Source: Maribacter dokdonensis DSW-8
Lineage (GTDB): Bacteria; Bacteroidota; Bacteroidia; Flavobacteriales; Flavobacteriaceae
Reading direction: 5' to 3'
Assembly (NCBI RefSeq): GCF_001447995.1
Contig: NZ_LDPE01000008.1
Span: 52,876-116,875, forward strand
DNA length: 64,000 nucleotides
Both the position numbers and the translations under genes were made by a program. Shown here in pieces: positions 46,202 to 56,409 of the stretch. Under the pieces are notes generated by a model. It was not told the origin of the DNA, did not search any database, and saw nothing but the letters and a program-made list of their open reading frames with translations. How positions within the stretch are numbered: the first letter of the stretch is position 1; each line of letters begins with the position of its first letter.

Positions 46202-47095
46202 ATGTATTTATCACAATTTATATCATACCTCACATTAGAGAAAAAATACTCTGCACATACGGTTAAGGCGTACCAAAATGATGTTCTAGAGTTTAAGAGT
46301 TTTTGTGGGGCCAATTATGAGATTGAAGATATTGATACGGTAGAATATGTTTTAATTCGTCATTGGATAGTAGAATTGTCTGAAAAGCAGAATGATAATA
46401 GGACAATAAATAGGAAAATTTCATCATTGAAAGCGTATTTTAAATTCCTTCAAAAAATTGATGTGACTACTGTTAGTCCTTTGAGTATGCACAGAGCATT
46501 AAAGACCGCAAAAAAGATAGAGATTCCTTTTTCTGAGCTTGAGATGGAGAAAGTATTATCTGAAATTGAATATGCTGATGATTTTGAAGGGGTGCGGGAT
46601 GAATTATTAATACATGTTCTTTATGTTACCGGTATGCGTAGGGCAGAGGTTATTTCTTTAAAAGTGTCAGATGTAGATTTTGCGAATATGACCATAAAGG
46701 TGCTGGGTAAAAGAAATAAAGAACGGCTTGTGCCAATGCTTTTAGAAACAAAGGAAAAGTTTAAGATTTATTTGGATAACAGAAAGGGTTTAAAGGAAAT
46801 TAATGACGGTTCATATATGTTTTTGACTTTGTCAGGTAATAAATTATATGAAACACTTGTTTATAGATTAATAAAAAAGTATTTTAGAGAGGTTTCCTCA
46901 AAGGTGAAAACGAGTCCGCATATTCTTAGGCATACGTTTGCAACACATCTTTTGAATAAAGGTGCAGATTTAAATGCGGTCAAAGAATTATTGGGTCATT
47001 CTAGTCTGGCATCAACCCAGGTGTATACGCATAATAGTATTTCTGAATTAAAGAAAGTGCATGCTAAAGCTCATCCAAGGGGAAATAAAAAATAA
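46202..47095 (+). CDS. xerC: Tyrosine recombinase XerC
   Basis: 297 aa site-specific recombinase resolving chromosome dimers. N-terminal SAM-like domain (1-90) and catalytic domain with the R-H-R-H-Y set: Arg in GMRRAEV, HILRHTFATHLL, LGHSSLASTQVYTH with the active Tyr near the end. It runs straight into the hpf region; the hpf ATG is 46 bases after its stop. Not linked to an integrated element. Confidence 0.93.
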   Translation: MYLSQFISYLTLEKKYSAHTVKAYQNDVLEFKSFCGANYEIEDIDTVEYVLIRHWIVELSEKQNDNRTINRKISSLKAYFKFLQKIDVTTVSPLSMHRALKTAKKIEIPFSELEMEKVLSEIEYADDFEGVRDELLIHVLYVTGMRRAEVISLKVSDVDFANMTIKVLGKRNKERLVPMLLETKEKFKIYLDNRKGLKEINDGSYMFLTLSGNKLYETLVYRLIKKYFREVSSKVKTSPHILRHTFATHLLNKGADLNAVKELLGHSSLASTQVYTHNSISELKKVHAKAHPRGNKK

Positions 47096-47140
47096 ATGTT
47101 TAATCTGGCTAAATTCTTAAGGCCTATAAATTTCCTGACT

Positions 47141-47443
47141 ATGAAAGTAAATACGCAATCGGTAAATTTTAATGCAGACAGAAAATTGATAAATTTTCTT
47201 CAAAACAGACTTGATAAGGTGGAAACCTTTTATTCTAAGGTAATTAGCTCTGATGTTTATATGAAAGTGGAAAATACAAGTGCAAAGGAGAATAAGATAG
47301 TTGAGATTAAAATTTCTGTACCTAAAGATAAATTTGTGGTAAAAAAGCAATGTAAGTCGTTTGAGGAGGCTGTGGATTCAGCTTGTAGTTCGCTGGAACG
47401 CAGGCTAATAAAACAAAAGCAGAAATTAAGATTACAAGTTTGA
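47141..47443 (+). CDS. hpf: Ribosome hibernation-promoting factor, short form
   Basis: 100 aa HPF/YfiA-type protein that dimerises or inactivates 70S ribosomes in stationary phase. It has VNTQSVNFNADRKLINFLQNRL at the N-terminus, ISSDVYMKVENTSAKENKIVEIKI and a Lys/Arg-rich C-terminal end. No long-form C-terminal extension. The start is set at 47141 because the upstream in-frame ATG at 47096 adds a stretch without family resemblance. Confidence 0.92.
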   Translation: MKVNTQSVNFNADRKLINFLQNRLDKVETFYSKVISSDVYMKVENTSAKENKIVEIKISVPKDKFVVKKQCKSFEEAVDSACSSLERRLIKQKQKLRLQV

Positions 47444-47465
47444 GAAAAATTTTTCAAAATTTGTT

Positions 47466-47494
47466 TTGAATAAATAAAAAATACTATACATTTG
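47466..47494 (+). promoter_or_regulatory. Promoter of the tRNA cluster
   Basis: TTG (47466-47468), an 18-base spacer and TACATTTG (47487-47494), a consensus match, 52 bases before the first tRNA. Confidence 0.75.
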
Positions 47495-47546
47495 CAGTCC
47501 GTTAGAAATAGCGGGCTTTTTTATGACAGAAAAAGTCGTGAAATAA

Positions 47547-47620
47547 GCCGATGTAGCTCAGCTGGCTAGAGCAGCTGATTTGTAATCAGCAGGTCGTGGG
47601 TTCGAGTCCCTCCATCGGCT
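47547..47620 (+). tRNA. tRNA-Thr (anticodon TGT)
   Basis: Full cloverleaf of 74 bases. The acceptor GCCGATG pairs with CATCGGC, discriminator T. The anticodon loop TTTGTAA between GCTGA and TCAGC gives TGT. CCA is not encoded. Confidence 0.95.
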
Positions 47621-47647
47621 CTTAAGTTCTTTAAAATAATAGTTTGA

Positions 47648-47729
<82 letters not shown>

Positions 47730-47777
47730 CAAAACTTTTTACTTGAAGGATTTTATTGAAATATTGTAATATTATAA

Positions 47778-47850
47778 GCGGGAGTAGCTCAGTTGGTAGA
47801 GCGTCAGCCTTCCAAGCTGAATGTCGCCGGTTCGAACCCGGTCTCCCGCT
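47778..47850 (+). tRNA. tRNA-Gly (anticodon TCC)
   Basis: 73 bases. Acceptor GCGGGAG / CTCCCGC, discriminator T. The anticodon loop CTTCCAA between TCAGC and GCTGA gives TCC. Confidence 0.95.
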
Positions 47851-47868
47851 CTATAAATTTTGACAGAA

Positions 47869-47894
47869 ATGTCATTCCTGCGAAGGCAGGAATC
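47869..47894. repeat. REP-like palindrome
   Basis: ATTCCTGC and GCAGGAAT form an 8-bp stem around GAAG, inside GTCATTCC...GGAATCT. This is the form of a widespread intergenic palindrome (REP-like) in bacterial genomes. It lies between two tRNA genes. Confidence 0.65.
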
Positions 47895-47921
47895 TGCTAT
47901 TTGGTAGATTCAACACTTTAC

Positions 47922-47993
47922 GCCGGTGTAGCTCAGGGGTAGAGCGTTTCCTTGGTAAGGAAGAGGTCACGAGTTCAAATCTCGTCATTGGCT
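47922..47993 (+). tRNA. tRNA-Thr (anticodon GGT)
   Basis: 72 bases. Acceptor GCCGGTG pairs with CATTGGC with two G-U pairs, discriminator T. The anticodon loop TTGGTAA gives GGT. With tRNA-Thr(TGT), this is the second threonine tRNA of the cluster. Confidence 0.93.
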
Positions 47994-48048
47994 CAATTAA
48001 GGTATAAATTTGTACACTAATATAAACTAAGATTAAAATACATTAAAC

Positions 48049-49236
48049 ATGGCAAAGGAAACTTTCGATCGTTCCAAACCGCACTTAAATATAGGTACTA
48101 TTGGACACGTGGATCACGGTAAAACTACATTGACTGCTGCTATTACTACTGTTTTGGCAAATGCAGGTCTTTCTGAATTGAGAAGTTTCGATTCTATCGA
48201 TAACGCTCCTGAGGAAAAAGAAAGAGGTATTACAATTAACACTTCTCACGTAGAGTATTCTACAGCTAACCGTCACTATGCACACGTTGACTGTCCTGGT
48301 CACGCGGATTATGTAAAGAACATGGTTACTGGTGCTGCTCAGATGGACGGTGCTATTTTGGTTGTTGCTGCTACGGATGGTCCTATGCCTCAAACTCGTG
48401 AGCACATCCTTTTAGGTCGTCAGGTAGGTATTCCAAGAATCGTTGTATTCATGAACAAAGTGGATATGGTTGATGATGCTGAGTTGATCGAATTGGTAGA
48501 GATGGAAGTAAGAGAATTACTTTCTTTCTATGAGTATGATGGTGATAATGGTCCTGTGATCGCTGGTTCTGCATTAGGTGCATTGAACGGTGAGCAAAAA
48601 TGGGTTGATACGGTTATGGAGTTGATGGAAGCTGTTGATAACTGGATCGAACTTCCTGCTAGAGATGTTGATAAGGATTTCTTAATGCCAGTTGAAGATG
48701 TATTTACTATTACTGGTCGTGGTACTGTTGCTACTGGTCGTATAGAAACTGGTATTGCAAACACTGGTGATCCTGTTGAGATTATTGGTATGGGTGCTGA
48801 GAAATTGAACTCTACTATTACTGGGGTTGAAATGTTCCGTAAAATATTAGATAGAGGTGAAGCTGGTGATAACGTAGGTATCTTGTTAAGAGGTATTGAA
48901 AAATCTCAAATTAGCCGTGGAATGGTAATCTGTAAGCCGGGTTCTGTAAAGCCACATGCTAAATTTGAAGCTGAGGTTTACGTATTGAAAAAAGAAGAAG
49001 GTGGTCGTCACACACCATTCCATAATAACTATCGTCCACAGTTCTACGTAAGAACTACTGACGTAACAGGTAACATTTCTTTACCTTCTGGAGTTGAAAT
49101 GGTAATGCCAGGTGATAACCTTACGATTACAGTTGAGTTGATTCAGCCAATCGCATTAAGCGTAGGTTTGCGTTTCGCTATCCGTGAAGGTGGTAGAACA
49201 GTAGGTGCTGGTCAGGTTACTAAGATTATAGATTAA
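48049..49236 (+). CDS. tuf: Elongation factor Tu
   Basis: Delivers aminoacyl-tRNA to the ribosome. 395 aa; G1 GHVDHGKT (19-26), DCPGHADY (G3), NKVD (G4), and domains 2-3 complete to [12 protein letters not shown]. It starts 55 bases after tRNA-Thr(GGT). A box TAAATTTG at 48005-48012 could give a second start of transcription. A stem-loop follows the stop. Confidence 0.98.
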   Translation: MAKETFDRSKPHLNIGTIGHVDHGKTTLTAAITTVLANAGLSELRSFDSIDNAPEEKERGITINTSHVEYSTANRHYAHVDCPGHADYVKNMVTGAAQMDGAILVVAATDGPMPQTREHILLGRQVGIPRIVVFMNKVDMVDDAELIELVEMEVRELLSFYEYDGDNGPVIAGSALGALNGEQKWVDTVMELMEAVDNWIELPARDVDKDFLMPVEDVFTITGRGTVATGRIETGIANTGDPVEIIGMGAEKLNSTITGVEMFRKILDRGEAGDNVGILLRGIEKSQISRGMVICKPGSVKPHAKFEAEVYVLKKEEGGRHTPFHNNYRPQFYVRTTDVTGNISLPSGVEMVMPGDNLTITVELIQPIALSVGLRFAIREGGRTVGAGQVTKIID

Positions 49237-49264
49237 TTTAGTCTTAAAAGAGTATTGTGTATAA

Positions 49265-49290
49265 GGGTGTTCTGCTCAAGCGGGACACCT
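49265..49290 (+). terminator. Stem-loop after tuf
   Basis: GGTGTTCTGC and GCGGGACACC pair over 10 bp with two G-U around TCAA. The T-run is short (TTTAC), so it may be a weak terminator or processing site ahead of tRNA-Trp. Confidence 0.55.
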
Positions 49291-49333
49291 TTACATGCAA
49301 ATAATAGAATTGGTGATTTGGTTCACCGTTCAT

Positions 49334-49406
49334 ACGGGTGTAGCTCAGTTGGTAGAGCACTGGTCTCCAAAACCAGGTGTCGGGAGTTCGAGTCTCTCCT
49401 CCCGTG
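49334..49406 (+). tRNA. tRNA-Trp (anticodon CCA)
   Basis: 73 bases. Acceptor ACGGGTG / CTCCCGT, with one T-T mismatch at position 6-67. Discriminator G as usual for Trp. The anticodon loop CTCCAAA gives CCA. It lies between tuf and secE. Confidence 0.92.
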
Positions 49407-49462
49407 CACAATAGAATTTGGATGAATAATCCTATTTGTTGAAATTGTAAAACAGTATTTAA

Positions 49463-49651
49463 ATGTTCACATATATAAAAGAATCCGTTGAAGAGTTAAG
49501 GAATAATGTTACTCTTCCTTCACGTGCAGAATCATCTAATTTGATGGTTGTTGTAGCTGTGTTTTCTATCCTTTTTGCTTTGGCTACTTGGGGTGTGGAT
49601 ACGGTCTTTAGTAAAGTGATAAAAGCATATTTCAACTACGTTTTAAACTAA
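49463..49651 (+). CDS. secE: Preprotein translocase subunit SecE
   Basis: 62 aa, single-helix form of SecE: ESVEELRNNVTLPS amphipathic helix and one TM helix (about 29-52). Part of the SecYEG channel. Seven bases before nusG, as in most bacteria. Confidence 0.94.
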   Translation: MFTYIKESVEELRNNVTLPSRAESSNLMVVVAVFSILFALATWGVDTVFSKVIKAYFNYVLN

Positions 49652-49658
49652 TAGGACT

Positions 49659-50210
49659 ATGTCAGAGGTTTTAGAGAAAAAATGGTACGTTGTACGAGCT
49701 GTAAGTGGTCAAGAGAATAAAATCAAAGGATACATTGAAAGTGAAGTAGAGCGTCATGGTTTTTCAGACTATTTAGAGGATGTTCTTGTTCCTACTGAAA
49801 AGGTAGTTCAGATTAGAAACGGCAAGAAAATTAATAAAGAAAGGGTGTATTTTCCTGGGTATATCATGATCAAAGCTAATTTAGGTGGGGAGATGGTGCA
49901 TATCATACGTTCAATAACCAATGTTATTGGGTTTTTAGGGGAAACTAAAGGGGGGGATCCTGTTCCTTTGAGAAAAAATGAGGTTAACCGTATGCTTGGT
50001 AAAGTAGATGAGTTAGCTGTGAATACAGATAGTGTTGCAATTCCATTTGTTTTTGGTGAAACGGTTAAGGTAATTGATGGTCCTTTTAATGGCTTCAATG
50101 GAACTGTTGAGAAAATTAATGAAGAAAAACGCAAGCTAGAGGTTATGGTTAAGATTTTTGGTAGAAAAACACCATTGGAGCTTAGCTATATGCAAGTAGA
50201 GAAGATTTAA
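49659..50210 (+). CDS. nusG: Transcription termination/antitermination protein NusG
   Basis: 183 aa. NGN domain (about 1-105: KWYVVRAVSGQENKIKGYIE, PGYIMIKA) and C-terminal KOW domain (about 130-183: GETVKVIDGPFNGFNGTVEKINEEK). Couples RNA polymerase with ribosomes. Confidence 0.97.
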   Translation: MSEVLEKKWYVVRAVSGQENKIKGYIESEVERHGFSDYLEDVLVPTEKVVQIRNGKKINKERVYFPGYIMIKANLGGEMVHIIRSITNVIGFLGETKGGDPVPLRKNEVNRMLGKVDELAVNTDSVAIPFVFGETVKVIDGPFNGFNGTVEKINEEKRKLEVMVKIFGRKTPLELSYMQVEKI

Positions 50211-50289
50211 GTATTTAGATTAAGTGTTACATACATATAATTAAAGTAGTGTTGCTTCCGTAAACACGCTTTTAATTTAATTTTAAACA

Positions 50290-50727
50290 ATGGCAAAAGA
50301 AGTAGGTAAAGTAGTTAAACTACAAGTTAGGGGAGGTGCAGCGAATCCATCGCCACCGGTTGGACCCGCCTTAGGTGCTGCTGGTGTTAACATTATGGAA
50401 TTCTGTAAGCAGTTCAACGCTCGTACGCAGGATAAACCAGGTAAAGTATTACCAGTTGTTATCACCGTTTACAAAGATAAGTCTTTCGACTTCGTTGTAA
50501 AAACACCACCGGCGGCAATTCAGCTATTGGAAGCGGCTAAGATTAAAAAAGGATCTGGCGAACCTAACAGAGTAAAATTAGGTAGTGTTACCTGGGACCA
50601 AATCAAGGCGATAGCCGAAGATAAAATGGTTGACCTTAATGCGTTTACAGTTGAATCGGCAATGAGTATGATTGCTGGTACTGCACGTTCAATGGGTATG
50701 AAGGTAGCTGGTAAAAGACCTTTTTAA
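50290..50727 (+). CDS. rplK: 50S ribosomal protein L11
   Basis: 145 aa with the family pattern [35 protein letters not shown] and C-terminal [12 protein letters not shown]. Binds 23S rRNA at the GTPase centre. Preceded by a 79-base gap containing only a weak GTGTT / AACAC hairpin. Confidence 0.98.
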   Translation: MAKEVGKVVKLQVRGGAANPSPPVGPALGAAGVNIMEFCKQFNARTQDKPGKVLPVVITVYKDKSFDFVVKTPPAAIQLLEAAKIKKGSGEPNRVKLGSVTWDQIKAIAEDKMVDLNAFTVESAMSMIAGTARSMGMKVAGKRPF

Positions 50728-50745
50728 AATCTTAAAAGTAATTAA

Positions 50746-51435
50746 ATGGCAAAGTTAACGAAGAAGCAAAAGGAGGCGCATTCTAAAATAGAGAAAGATA
50801 AACTATACTCTGTTACAGAAGCTTCTGCTTTAATAAAAGAAATTACCAATACAAAGTTTGATGCATCAGTAGATTTAGCGGTTCGTTTGGGTGTGGATCC
50901 AAGAAAAGCTAATCAAATGGTTCGTGGTGTGGTAACATTACCTCATGGAACTGGTAAAGATGTAAAGGTTTTGGCTTTGGTAACCCCAGATAAAGAAGCG
51001 GAGGCTCAAGAAGCAGGTGCTGATTATGTTGGGTTAGATGAGTATTTGGAAAAAATTAAAGGCGGTTGGACAGATGTTGATGTAATTATCACAATGCCAA
51101 GCGTAATGGGTAAATTAGGACCGTTAGGTCGTGTATTAGGGCCTAGAGGTTTAATGCCTAATCCAAAAACAGGTACTGTAACTATGGATGTAGCAAAAGC
51201 TGTATCTGAAGTTAAAGCAGGTAAAATAGATTTTAAAGTTGATAAAACAGGTATCGTACATGCTGCGATAGGTAAAGCTTCTTTTTCTGCTGATAAAATA
51301 GCGGATAATGCTAAGGAGTTGTTAGATACTTTGAATAAGATGAAGCCAACTGCGGCAAAAGGTGTTTACATGAAAACTATTTTCATGTCTAGCACTATGA
51401 GTCCTAGTTTGCAATTAGATCCAAAGTCAGTTTAA
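50746..51435 (+). CDS. rplA: 50S ribosomal protein L1
   Basis: 229 aa. [25 protein letters not shown] is the family signature. In other bacteria L1 autoregulates its operon by binding the mRNA; no such site is obvious here. Confidence 0.98.
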   Translation: MAKLTKKQKEAHSKIEKDKLYSVTEASALIKEITNTKFDASVDLAVRLGVDPRKANQMVRGVVTLPHGTGKDVKVLALVTPDKEAEAQEAGADYVGLDEYLEKIKGGWTDVDVIITMPSVMGKLGPLGRVLGPRGLMPNPKTGTVTMDVAKAVSEVKAGKIDFKVDKTGIVHAAIGKASFSADKIADNAKELLDTLNKMKPTAAKGVYMKTIFMSSTMSPSLQLDPKSV

Positions 51436-51460
51436 CAGCTGGTAGTTAAAAATTAATAGT

Positions 51461-51976
51461 ATGACAAGAGAAGAAAAAGCAACGGTTATAAAAGATTTGA
51501 CTACGCAGTTGGCAGATAGTGCCACTATTTATGTGGCTGATATTTCTGGTTTAGATGCAGGTACAACTTCTGATTTAAGAAGAGCTTGTTTCAAAGCTAA
51601 TATTAGACTGGCTGTAGTTAAAAACACATTGCTTGCTAAAGCAATGGAGGCTTCTGAAAAAGAATTTGGTGAATTACCTGAAACGTTAAAAGGAAATACT
51701 TCTTTAATGTTTTCAGATGTAGCCAACGCTCCGGCAAAATTGATAAAGAATTTTAGAAAAAAATCTAATAAACCTTTATTAAAAGGAGCTTTTGTTGAAG
51801 AAGCAATTTACATAGGTGATGAGAACTTGGATGCGTTAGTAAGCATTAAGTCTAAAGAAGAGATGATTGGTGAGATTATTGGATTGTTACAATCTCCAGC
51901 CAAAAATGTTATTTCTGGACTTAAATCTGGTGGTGGTAAAATCGCTGGTATCCTTAAAACATTATCTGAAAAATAA
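51461..51976 (+). CDS. rplJ: 50S ribosomal protein L10
   Basis: 171 aa. N-terminal TREEKATVIKDLTTQLADSATIYVADISGL, then AVVKNTLLAKA, and a C-terminal helix that binds L7/L12 dimers. Forms the stalk base. Confidence 0.97.
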   Translation: MTREEKATVIKDLTTQLADSATIYVADISGLDAGTTSDLRRACFKANIRLAVVKNTLLAKAMEASEKEFGELPETLKGNTSLMFSDVANAPAKLIKNFRKKSNKPLLKGAFVEEAIYIGDENLDALVSIKSKEEMIGEIIGLLQSPAKNVISGLKSGGGKIAGILKTLSEK

Positions 51977-52027
51977 GTACGCACAATAAACTAAGTATAT
52001 TTTAAAAATTTTATTAAACGATAGAAA

Positions 52028-52405
52028 ATGGCAGATTTAAAAGATTTCGCAGAACAATTAGTTAACTTGACAGTTAAAGAAGTAAACGAGTTAGCTGATA
52101 TATTAAAAGAAGAGTACGGTATTGAGCCTGCAGCAGCAGCAGTAGCGGTAGCTGCCGGTGGTGGTGGTGAAGCTGGTGAAGCAGCAGAGGAAAAAACTGA
52201 ATTCGATGTTATTTTGAAAGCAGCAGGTGCTTCTAAGTTAGCAGTTGTAAAATTAGTTAAGGAATTAACTGGTTTAGGATTAAAAGATGCTAAAGATATC
52301 GTTGATAGCGCACCAAAAGCTGTTAAAGAAGGTGTTACTAAAGACGAAGCTGAAGGTATCAAAAAATCATTGGAAGAAGCTGGAGCAGAAGTTGAGCTTA
52401 AATAA
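52028..52405 (+). CDS. rplL: 50S ribosomal protein L7/L12
   Basis: 125 aa with the dimerisation N-terminus, an Ala/Gly-rich hinge (about 37-57) and a C-terminal domain, [33 protein letters not shown]. Followed by the rplL-rpoB hairpin. Confidence 0.98.
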   Translation: MADLKDFAEQLVNLTVKEVNELADILKEEYGIEPAAAAVAVAAGGGGEAGEAAEEKTEFDVILKAAGASKLAVVKLVKELTGLGLKDAKDIVDSAPKAVKEGVTKDEAEGIKKSLEEAGAEVELK

Positions 52406-52427
52406 TAGCAACAACCATATTATTTTT

Positions 52428-52471
52428 GGTTTAGGTCTTTGCGCTTTTTGCGTTTAGACCTAAGCCTTTTT
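52428..52471 (+). terminator. Partial terminator/attenuator between rplL and rpoB
   Basis: GGTTTAGGTCT pairs with AGACCTAAGCC (one G-U), with an inner CGC / GCG step and loop TTTTT, followed by TTTTTAT. It lies 66 bases before rpoB. A leaky terminator here would set the ratio of ribosomal stalk to RNA polymerase subunits, as known for the E. coli rplL-rpoB attenuator. Confidence 0.7.
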
Positions 52472-52537
52472 ATAGAATTAGGTATATTAAGAAGTATACA
52501 ACCCAACTAGTACTCACGATCAAAACACTGTCCGTAG

Positions 52538-55500
52538 ATGTTCACAAATAATACTGAAAGAATAAGCTTTGCTTCTGCAAGAAACACACCGGACTATCCG
52601 GATTTCTTAGATATTCAGATTAAATCTTTCCAAGACTTTTTTCAACTTGAGACTAAATCAGATGAAAGAGGTAATGAAGGTCTTTATAACACCTTCATGG
52701 AAAATTTCCCAATTACTGATACCAGAAATCAGTTTGTATTGGAATTCCTTGATTATTTCATAGACCCACCTAGATATTCTATCCAAGAATGTATAGAGCG
52801 TGGTCTTACTTATAGCGTTCCCTTAAAAGCTCGTTTAAAATTATATTGTACAGACCCAGAGCATGAAGACTTTGAAACTATTGTACAAGATGTTTATTTA
52901 GGTACAATTCCTTACATGACACCTAGTGGTACTTTTGTTATCAATGGTGCTGAGAGAGTTGTAGTTTCTCAATTGCATAGATCTCCAGGGGTTTTCTTTG
53001 GTCAGTCTTTCCATGCAAACGGGACAAAATTATATTCTGCAAGAGTAATTCCTTTTAAAGGATCTTGGATAGAATTTGCTACCGATATCAACGGCGTAAT
53101 GTATGCTTATATCGATAGAAAGAAAAAATTACCGGTTACTACTTTGTTTAGAGCTATTGGCTTTGAACGTGATAAGGATATATTAGAGATTTTCGACCTT
53201 TCTGAAGAGGTGAAGGTTTCTAATGCCGGTCTTAAAAAAGTACTAGGTCGTAAATTAGCGGCAAGAGTATTGAACACTTGGCATGAGGATTTTGTTGATG
53301 AGGATACTGGTGAAGTAGTATCTATTGAGCGTAATGAGATTGTTCTTGACCGTGATACTATTTTAGAAAAGGAACACATAGCTGAAATTATTGATGCCGA
53401 TGTAAAAACTATTCTTTTACATAAAGAGAATAATGCTCAGTCAGATTATGCTATAATTCATAATACACTACAGAAGGATCCAACTAATTCTGAAAAAGAA
53501 GCGGTTGAGCATATCTATCGTCAATTACGTAATGCGGAGCCACCAGATGAGGAAACGGCACGTGGTATTATTGATAAATTATTCTTTTCTGATCAACGTT
53601 ATAACTTAGGTGAAGTTGGTCGTTATAGAATGAACAAAAAATTACAGTTGGATATTGGAATGGACAAGCAAGTCTTGACTAAAGAAGATATCATAACTAT
53701 TATAAAATATTTAATTGAGTTAATAAACTCAAAAGCTGAAATTGATGATATTGATCACTTATCTAACCGTCGTGTAAGAACTGTAGGTGAACAATTATCT
53801 TCTCAGTTTGGTGTTGGTCTTGCGCGTATGGCAAGAACAATACGTGAGCGTATGAACGTTCGTGATAATGAAGTATTTACACCAATTGATTTGATTAATG
53901 CTAAGACGTTGTCTTCAGTAATTAATTCTTTCTTTGGTACGAACCAATTGTCTCAATTTATGGATCAAACGAATCCATTGGCAGAGATTACGCACAAAAG
54001 AAGATTATCGGCATTAGGTCCAGGTGGTTTATCAAGAGAGCGTGCAGGTTTTGAGGTTCGTGATGTTCACTATACACACTACGGTCGTTTATGTCCTATT
54101 GAAACTCCTGAAGGTCCAAACATTGGTTTGATATCATCATTGTCGGTGTTTGCTAAAGTAAACCCAATGGGCTTCTTGGAAACTCCTTATAGAAAAGTAG
54201 AGAATTCAGTAGTAGACTACAAAAACTATACTTATTTAAGTGCTGAGGAAGAAGAAGGAATGAAAATAGCTCAGGCTAACATTCCAATGAAGGAAGATGG
54301 TACTATAGATGCGGAAAAAGTAATTGCAAGGGAAGAAGGTGATTTCCCAGTTGTGGATCCATCGGAAATTCAATATACCGATGTTGCTCCTAATCAAATT
54401 GCTTCAATTTCTGCTTCCTTGATTCCGTTCTTGGAGCATGATGATGCAAACAGGGCTTTGATGGGATCTAACATGATGCGTCAAGCAGTTCCTTTATTAA
54501 AACCACAATCTCCAATTGTTGGTACTGGTCTTGAGCGTCAAGTTGCTTCAGATTCAAGAGTATTGATCAATGCTGAAGGAGATGGGGTTATTGAGTATGT
54601 TGATGCTCAAAAAATCACTATCAAATATGATAGAACTGATGAGGAAAGATTAATCAGTTTTGAAGAAGATAGCAAGACTTATTTCTTGGTGAAGTTTAGA
54701 AAAACCAACCAAGGCACCAACATTAACTTGAAGCCAATTGTACAAGTAGGTGATAGGGTAAAGAAAGGGCAAGTTCTTTGTGAAGGTTATGCAACTGAAA
54801 AAGGAGAATTAGCATTAGGTAGAAACTTAACCGTTGCATTTATGCCATGGAAGGGGTATAACTTTGAGGATGCAATTGTAATTTCAGAGAAAGTTGTACG
54901 TGAAGATATTTTTACATCTATTCATGTTGATGAGTATTCTCTGGAAGTTAGGGATACTAAATTAGGAGCGGAAGAACTTACACATGATATACCTAACGTT
55001 TCTGAAGAGGCTACAAAAGACTTGGATGAAAATGGTATGATCAGAATAGGTGCAGAGGTTAAGCCCGGTGATATTCTAATTGGTAAGATTACACCAAAAG
55101 GTGAGTCTGATCCAACTCCTGAAGAAAAATTATTACGTGCCATATTTGGTGACAAAGCTGGTGATGTAAAAGATGCTTCATTAAAAGCATCACCTTCTTT
55201 AAGAGGTGTTGTTATTGATAAGAAATTATTCTCTAGATCAGTAAAGGATAAGAGAAAACGTTCTGAAGATAAAGAAGAACTATCTAAATTAGAATTGGAA
55301 TACGAAGTAAAATTCCAAGAATTAAAAGATATTCTTGTTGAGAAATTATTTACTATAGTAAATGGTAAGACCTCTCAAGGTGTTCTTAATGATTTAGGTG
55401 AAGAAGTATTACCTAAGGGTAAGAAGTATTCAATGAAAATGTTGAATTCTGTTGATGATTTTGCTCACTTAGTAGGTGGTAGTTGGACAACGGATGCAGA

Positions 55501-56347
55501 TACTAATGCATTGGTAGCTGATCTTCTTCATAACTATAAGATTAAGCTTAACGATTTACAAGGTAACTTAAGAAGAGATAAGTTTACTATATCTGTTGGA
55601 GATGAATTGCCTGCTGGTATTATGAAACTTGCTAAGGTGTATATCGCCAAAAAGCGTAAGCTTAAAGTTGGTGATAAAATGGCAGGTCGTCATGGTAACA
55701 AAGGTATTGTTTCAAGAATTGTTCGTCACGAAGACATGCCTTTCTTGGAAGATGGAACACCAGTTGATATTGTTTTGAATCCGTTAGGTGTACCTTCTCG
55801 TATGAATATTGGTCAAATCTATGAAACAGTTTTAGGTTGGGCTGGTCTTAAGCTTGGAAGAAAATATGCTACACCAATTTTTGATGGGGCAACTTTAGAG
55901 GAGATAAACAAGTATACAGATGACGCAGGTATTCCAAGATTTGGACATACTTACTTATTCGATGGTGGAACCGGTCAACGTTTTGATCAACCTGCAACAG
56001 TAGGTGTGATTTATATGTTGAAACTTGGTCACATGGTAGATGATAAGATGCACGCACGTTCAATTGGACCATACTCTCTAATTACACAACAACCATTGGG
56101 TGGTAAAGCTCAGTTTGGTGGTCAGAGATTTGGTGAAATGGAGGTTTGGGCATTAGAAGCTTATGGTGCATCTGCAACTTTACGTGAGATACTTACAGTT
56201 AAGTCCGATGATGTAATCGGAAGGGCTAAGACTTATGAATCCATTGTTAAAGGAGAAACAATGCCAGAGCCTGGTTTACCAGAATCTTTCAACGTTTTAA
56301 TGCACGAACTTAAGGGACTAGGTTTGGATATTAGACTGGAAGAATAG
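52538..56347 (+). CDS. rpoB: RNA polymerase beta subunit
   Basis: 1269 aa. The rifampicin-pocket region reads [32 protein letters not shown], then [35 protein letters not shown] and [12 protein letters not shown]. The rifampicin cluster looks wild type (Ser-Gln, Asp, His and Arg positions kept). rpoC follows after 62 bases. Confidence 0.98.
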   Translation: MFTNNTERISFASARNTPDYPDFLDIQIKSFQDFFQLETKSDERGNEGLYNTFMENFPITDTRNQFVLEFLDYFIDPPRYSIQECIERGLTYSVPLKARLKLYCTDPEHEDFETIVQDVYLGTIPYMTPSGTFVINGAERVVVSQLHRSPGVFFGQSFHANGTKLYSARVIPFKGSWIEFATDINGVMYAYIDRKKKLPVTTLFRAIGFERDKDILEIFDLSEEVKVSNAGLKKVLGRKLAARVLNTWHEDFVDEDTGEVVSIERNEIVLDRDTILEKEHIAEIIDADVKTILLHKENNAQSDYAIIHNTLQKDPTNSEKEAVEHIYRQLRNAEPPDEETARGIIDKLFFSDQRYNLGEVGRYRMNKKLQLDIGMDKQVLTKEDIITIIKYLIELINSKAEIDDIDHLSNRRVRTVGEQLSSQFGVGLARMARTIRERMNVRDNEVFTPIDLINAKTLSSVINSFFGTNQLSQFMDQTNPLAEITHKRRLSALGPGGLSRERAGFEVRDVHYTHYGRLCPIETPEGPNIGLISSLSVFAKVNPMGFLETPYRKVENSVVDYKNYTYLSAEEEEGMKIAQANIPMKEDGTIDAEKVIAREEGDFPVVDPSEIQYTDVAPNQIASISASLIPFLEHDDANRALMGSNMMRQAVPLLKPQSPIVGTGLERQVASDSRVLINAEGDGVIEYVDAQKITIKYDRTDEERLISFEEDSKTYFLVKFRKTNQGTNINLKPIVQVGDRVKKGQVLCEGYATEKGELALGRNLTVAFMPWKGYNFEDAIVISEKVVREDIFTSIHVDEYSLEVRDTKLGAEELTHDIPNVSEEATKDLDENGMIRIGAEVKPGDILIGKITPKGESDPTPEEKLLRAIFGDKAGDVKDASLKASPSLRGVVIDKKLFSRSVKDKRKRSEDKEELSKLELEYEVKFQELKDILVEKLFTIVNGKTSQGVLNDLGEEVLPKGKKYSMKMLNSVDDFAHLVGGSWTTDADTNALVADLLHNYKIKLNDLQGNLRRDKFTISVGDELPAGIMKLAKVYIAKKRKLKVGDKMAGRHGNKGIVSRIVRHEDMPFLEDGTPVDIVLNPLGVPSRMNIGQIYETVLGWAGLKLGRKYATPIFDGATLEEINKYTDDAGIPRFGHTYLFDGGTGQRFDQPATVGVIYMLKLGHMVDDKMHARSIGPYSLITQQPLGGKAQFGGQRFGEMEVWALEAYGASATLREILTVKSDDVIGRAKTYESIVKGETMPEPGLPESFNVLMHELKGLGLDIRLEE

Positions 56348-56409
56348 TTCAATAGTTAGTATTGAAGACTATTAAGTAAAACAAATTAAAACATTATCAG
56401 AACGCTATT

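Noticed and set aside
46202..47095. XerC-like recombinase next to tRNA genes as sign of an integrated island
   Set aside because: Its sequence pattern and length fit chromosomal XerC, gene order with rpsU and hpf looks conserved, and no tRNA fragment duplication is present.
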